DNA from: JAJQCI01 sp964388305
GTDB taxonomy: Bacteria > Bacillota > Clostridia > Lachnospirales > CAG-274
Reading direction: 5' to 3'
Length of the DNA stretch: 15,294 nt
Assembly: GCA_964388305.1 (NCBI GenBank)
Contig: CAYMAA010000040.1
Location: 1 to 15,294 of the forward strand
Shown one piece after another: positions 12,698 through 15,294 of this stretch (position 1 is its first letter; each line of letters opens with the position of its first letter). Position numbers and translations under genes: made by a program. A model generated the notes under the pieces. That model saw nothing but the letters and a program-made list of their open reading frames with translations. It had not been told where the DNA came from and ran no database searches.

Positions 12698-15294
12698 ATG
12701 GAATATATGGGTGTAAATGAATTAAGAGAAAAATATCTTCAATTTTTTGAGTCCAAGGGGCATCTCCGTCTTGCAAGCGCGTCGCTTGTGCCGCATAACG
12801 ATAAATCCCTTCTTCTCATAAACTCAGGTATGGCGCCTTTAAAGCCTTTCTTTACAGGTCAGCAAATCCCTCCCCGCAAGCGTGTTACAACCTGCCAAAA
12901 ATGTATTCGCACGGGCGATATTGAAAACGTAGGCAAAACGGCGCGCCACGGAACATTTTTTGAAATGCTGGGCAACTTCTCCTTTGGCGATTATTTTAAG
13001 GAAGAGGCCATAACTTGGGCGTGGGAATTTTTCACGGAAGTTCTTAAACTCCCCGAGGACAGACTTTATGTTTCCATTTTTCAAGACGATGACGAAGCGT
13101 TTGAAATCTGGAACAAAAAGGTTGGTATTCCGGCAGAAAAAATATTCCGTATGGGCAGAGAAGATAACTTTTGGGAGCATGGCGTAGGCCCCTGCGGCCC
13201 CTGTTCCGAAATTTATTATGATAAAGGCGAGGAATACGGCTGCGGAAAGCCCGGCTGTACCGTAGGCTGCGACTGCGACCGTTATATGGAAATATGGAAC
13301 CTTGTATTTACACAGTTTGACAAGCAGGAGGACGGCTCTTACCCACGGCTTGAACACCCAAACATTGATACGGGAATGGGTCTTGAAAGAATTGCCACTG
13401 TTATGCAAAATGTTGAGTCTATATTTGACGTGGATACCGTTAAGGCAATAAGAGATGCTGTTTGCGAAATTGCAGACAAACAATACAACAAAAACCATGA
13501 CCATGATGTTTCCATAAGAGTTATAACAGACCATGTCCGTTCAATGACGTTTATGACAGCCGACGGTGTTCTTCCCTCAAACAACGGCAGAGGCTATGTT
13601 TTAAGAAGGCTTATAAGAAGAGCCGCCCGTCACGGCAAGCTTTTGGGCATAAACCGCACATTTTTAACCGAGCTCAGTCAGGTTGTTATAGATAACTCCT
13701 CAGATGCCTACCCCGAGCTTAAGGAAAAGCAGGCAACAATTAAAAAAATTATTTCCACCGAGGAAGAAAACTTTTATAAAACACTGGATAAGGGTCTTGA
13801 AAAGCTTAACGAATTTATGAAAGAAATTGACAAAGACGCTCCCGTTTTAGACGGCAAGCATATTTTCAAGCTTTACGATACCTACGGATTTCCAACGGAC
13901 TTAACGGAGGATATTCTTTCGGAACACGGCTATAAGTTAGATATGGCAGGCTTTGTTCGGGAAATGGAAGCTCAAAAGAAAAAGGCAAGGGACGCAAGAG
14001 AAACCGACACCTATATGGGTGCGGAAGAAACCGTTTTCAATCAGCTTGACCCTGCCCTTGCAACGGAATTTACCGGCTATGACAGCTTAGTTGGGAAAAA
14101 CTGCGCCGTAACCGCCCTTATAACGGAAAACGAAATAGCAGAAGAGGCGTCTGCCGGAGCAAACGTAACCCTCCTTTTGGATAAAACTCCTTTTTATGCG
14201 GAAATGGGCGGTCAGATTGGCGACAAGGGTATTATTAAAACAGAAAATGCCCTTGTGGAAATTAACGATACAACAAAATTCGGCGGAAATAAGCACCTGC
14301 ACACAGGTATGGTAAAAAGCGGCGTTATTAAGGTCGGAGATAAAGTAAGCGCAGAGGTTGACGGCGAAAGAAGAACAGCCATTGCCCGTAACCACACCAC
14401 AACCCACATTCTTCAAAAGGCTCTCAGAGAGGTTTTGGGAGATCACGTTGAACAGGCAGGCTCTTATGTAAGCGATGAAAGGCTCCGTTTTGACTTTACT
14501 CACTTTGAGCCTATCTCCCACGAGGATTTGGTAAAGATAGAAAGAATTGTAAACAACAAAATTTTAAGCGCTCTTCCCGTCACCTGCAGGGAAATGGATA
14601 TTGAAGATGCCAAAAAGCTGGGCGCAATGGCGCTTTTTGGAGAAAAATACGGCAAAACGGTTAGAGTTGTTTCCGTAGGAGATTATTCCGTAGAGCTTTG
14701 CGGCGGAACTCACCTTGCCAACTCCGCAGTGGCAGGCTCTTTCAAAATACTTTCGGAAAACGGCGTTGCCGCAGGTGTAAGGCGTATTGAAGCAATTACC
14801 GGCTACAACACTCTTAACTATTATCTTGAAAGAGATGAAATTGGCGACAAAATCAGGAGTATTTTAAAGGCAAAGGCTCCAAACTGGGCGTCAAAAATAA
14901 ACGATACTCTTGAAGAAAACAAAAAACTCAAAAAAGAGGTTGAGGCCCTTAAAGCAAAGCTTTCGGGCGGCAAGGTTGATGAAATTGTAAACGCAAAAGA
15001 GGTTGTTAATGAAATTTCAATCATTAGCGGCAGGCTTGACGGTGCGGATATGAATACACTTCGTCAAACAAGTGATAAAATTAAGGATTTCAACCCCGAC
15101 AGCGTTATTATTTTAGCCGCAAGCTGTGACGGCAAAGTAAACATTGTTGTAAGCTGCGGCAAAAAAGCAAACGATGCAGGCATTAAAGCAGGGGATATTG
15201 TTAAAACAGCGGCGGTAATTTGCGGCGGCAACGGCGGAGGCAGACCGAATATGGCTCAGGCAGGCGGCAAAGACCCGTCCAAAATAGACGAGGC
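12698..15294 (+). CDS. alaS: Alanyl-tRNA synthetase (3' end cut off by window)
   Basis: Class II synthetase that charges tRNA-Ala and hydrolyses mischarged tRNA. The frame is open from the ATG at 12698 (GGAGG at 12685-12689) to the window end, 865 codons; the family is normally about 875-880, so only the last few codons are missing. Aminoacylation domain: LINSGMAPLKPFFTG, RHGTFFEMLGNFSFGDYF, GVGPCGPCSEIYYD and DTGMGLERIATVMQ. Next comes the tRNA-recognition region with NNGRGYVLRRLIRRAARHG. The editing domain keeps its zinc ligands HTTTH (His566, His570) and CGGTH (Cys668, His672). A coiled coil (about 735-760) leads to the C-Ala domain ending in GGNGGGRPNMAQAGG. All key residues appear intact. 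A cysteine-rich insert, CGKPGCTVGCDCD, follows GPCGPCSE, as in many bacterial homologs. Confidence 0.97.
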   Translation, partial: MEYMGVNELREKYLQFFESKGHLRLASASLVPHNDKSLLLINSGMAPLKPFFTGQQIPPRKRVTTCQKCIRTGDIENVGKTARHGTFFEMLGNFSFGDYFKEEAITWAWEFFTEVLKLPEDRLYVSIFQDDDEAFEIWNKKVGIPAEKIFRMGREDNFWEHGVGPCGPCSEIYYDKGEEYGCGKPGCTVGCDCDRYMEIWNLVFTQFDKQEDGSYPRLEHPNIDTGMGLERIATVMQNVESIFDVDTVKAIRDAVCEIADKQYNKNHDHDVSIRVITDHVRSMTFMTADGVLPSNNGRGYVLRRLIRRAARHGKLLGINRTFLTELSQVVIDNSSDAYPELKEKQATIKKIISTEEENFYKTLDKGLEKLNEFMKEIDKDAPVLDGKHIFKLYDTYGFPTDLTEDILSEHGYKLDMAGFVREMEAQKKKARDARETDTYMGAEETVFNQLDPALATEFTGYDSLVGKNCAVTALITENEIAEEASAGANVTLLLDKTPFYAEMGGQIGDKGIIKTENALVEINDTTKFGGNKHLHTGMVKSGVIKVGDKVSAEVDGERRTAIARNHTTTHILQKALREVLGDHVEQAGSYVSDERLRFDFTHFEPISHEDLVKIERIVNNKILSALPVTCREMDIEDAKKLGAMALFGEKYGKTVRVVSVGDYSVELCGGTHLANSAVAGSFKILSENGVAAGVRRIEAITGYNTLNYYLERDEIGDKIRSILKAKAPNWASKINDTLEENKKLKKEVEALKAKLSGGKVDEIVNAKEVVNEISIISGRLDGADMNTLRQTSDKIKDFNPDSVIILAASCDGKVNIVVSCGKKANDAGIKAGDIVKTAAVICGGNGGGRPNMAQAGGKDPSKIDE

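Noticed and set aside
12839..13534. Long open frame on the - strand (231 codons) opposite alaS
   Set aside because: alaS motifs continue uninterrupted across this region on the other strand, and the antisense product matches no family I know.

Overview
The window is a low-GC Gram-positive (Clostridia-type) chromosomal segment. The evidence is AGGAGG ribosome binding sites before most genes, AT-rich codon use, lipoprotein-type binding proteins, a YesM/LytS-type sensor kinase beside a sugar transporter, and an lspA-rluD-pyr gene order like that of Bacillus. No rRNA, tRNA, CRISPR array or insertion sequence was seen. Family names below come from motif recognition by eye, not from database searches.

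Left part (1-7140, + strand): sugar sensing and uptake. The 3' part of a sensor histidine kinase overlaps by 4 bases a lipoprotein resembling YtfQ, the E. coli galactofuranose-binding protein. After a candidate promoter comes a second, paralogous binding lipoprotein. A hairpin with a T-run then precedes a double-domain ABC ATPase (YtfR-like) and two permeases (YtfT- and YjfF-like). The likely arrangement is that binding protein 1 reports sugar to the kinase, as XylFII does for LytS in clostridia, while binding protein 2 feeds the transporter. A strong hairpin at about 7103-7132 can terminate both this operon and the operon converging on it.

Middle part (7161-12375, - strand, transcribed right to left): aroB, lspA, a small unknown membrane protein, an RluD-family pseudouridine synthase, a PyrB homolog and a PyrC homolog, tightly spaced or overlapping, behind a good promoter at about 12419-12447. 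This resembles the lspA-rluD-pyrR-pyrB-pyrC order of Bacillus, but pyrR is absent. The notable point is that both pyrimidine genes are full-length open frames that have lost their active-site residues. The PyrC homolog lacks all four metal-binding histidines and the catalytic aspartate. The PyrB homolog lacks two threonines of the STRT loop and the residues matching Ser80, Lys84, His134 and Arg229 of E. coli ATCase. They look like a co-maintained pair of pseudoenzymes. Inactive PyrC partners of an active PyrB are known from Pseudomonas; a pair degenerate in both members is not something I recognise.

Right part (12376-15294): a gene-free interval of about 320 bp holds the divergent aroB promoter, a 12-bp direct repeat, an unexplained hairpin-bearing GC-richer stretch and a perfect consensus promoter for alaS. 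alaS then runs to the window edge and lacks only its last few codons.
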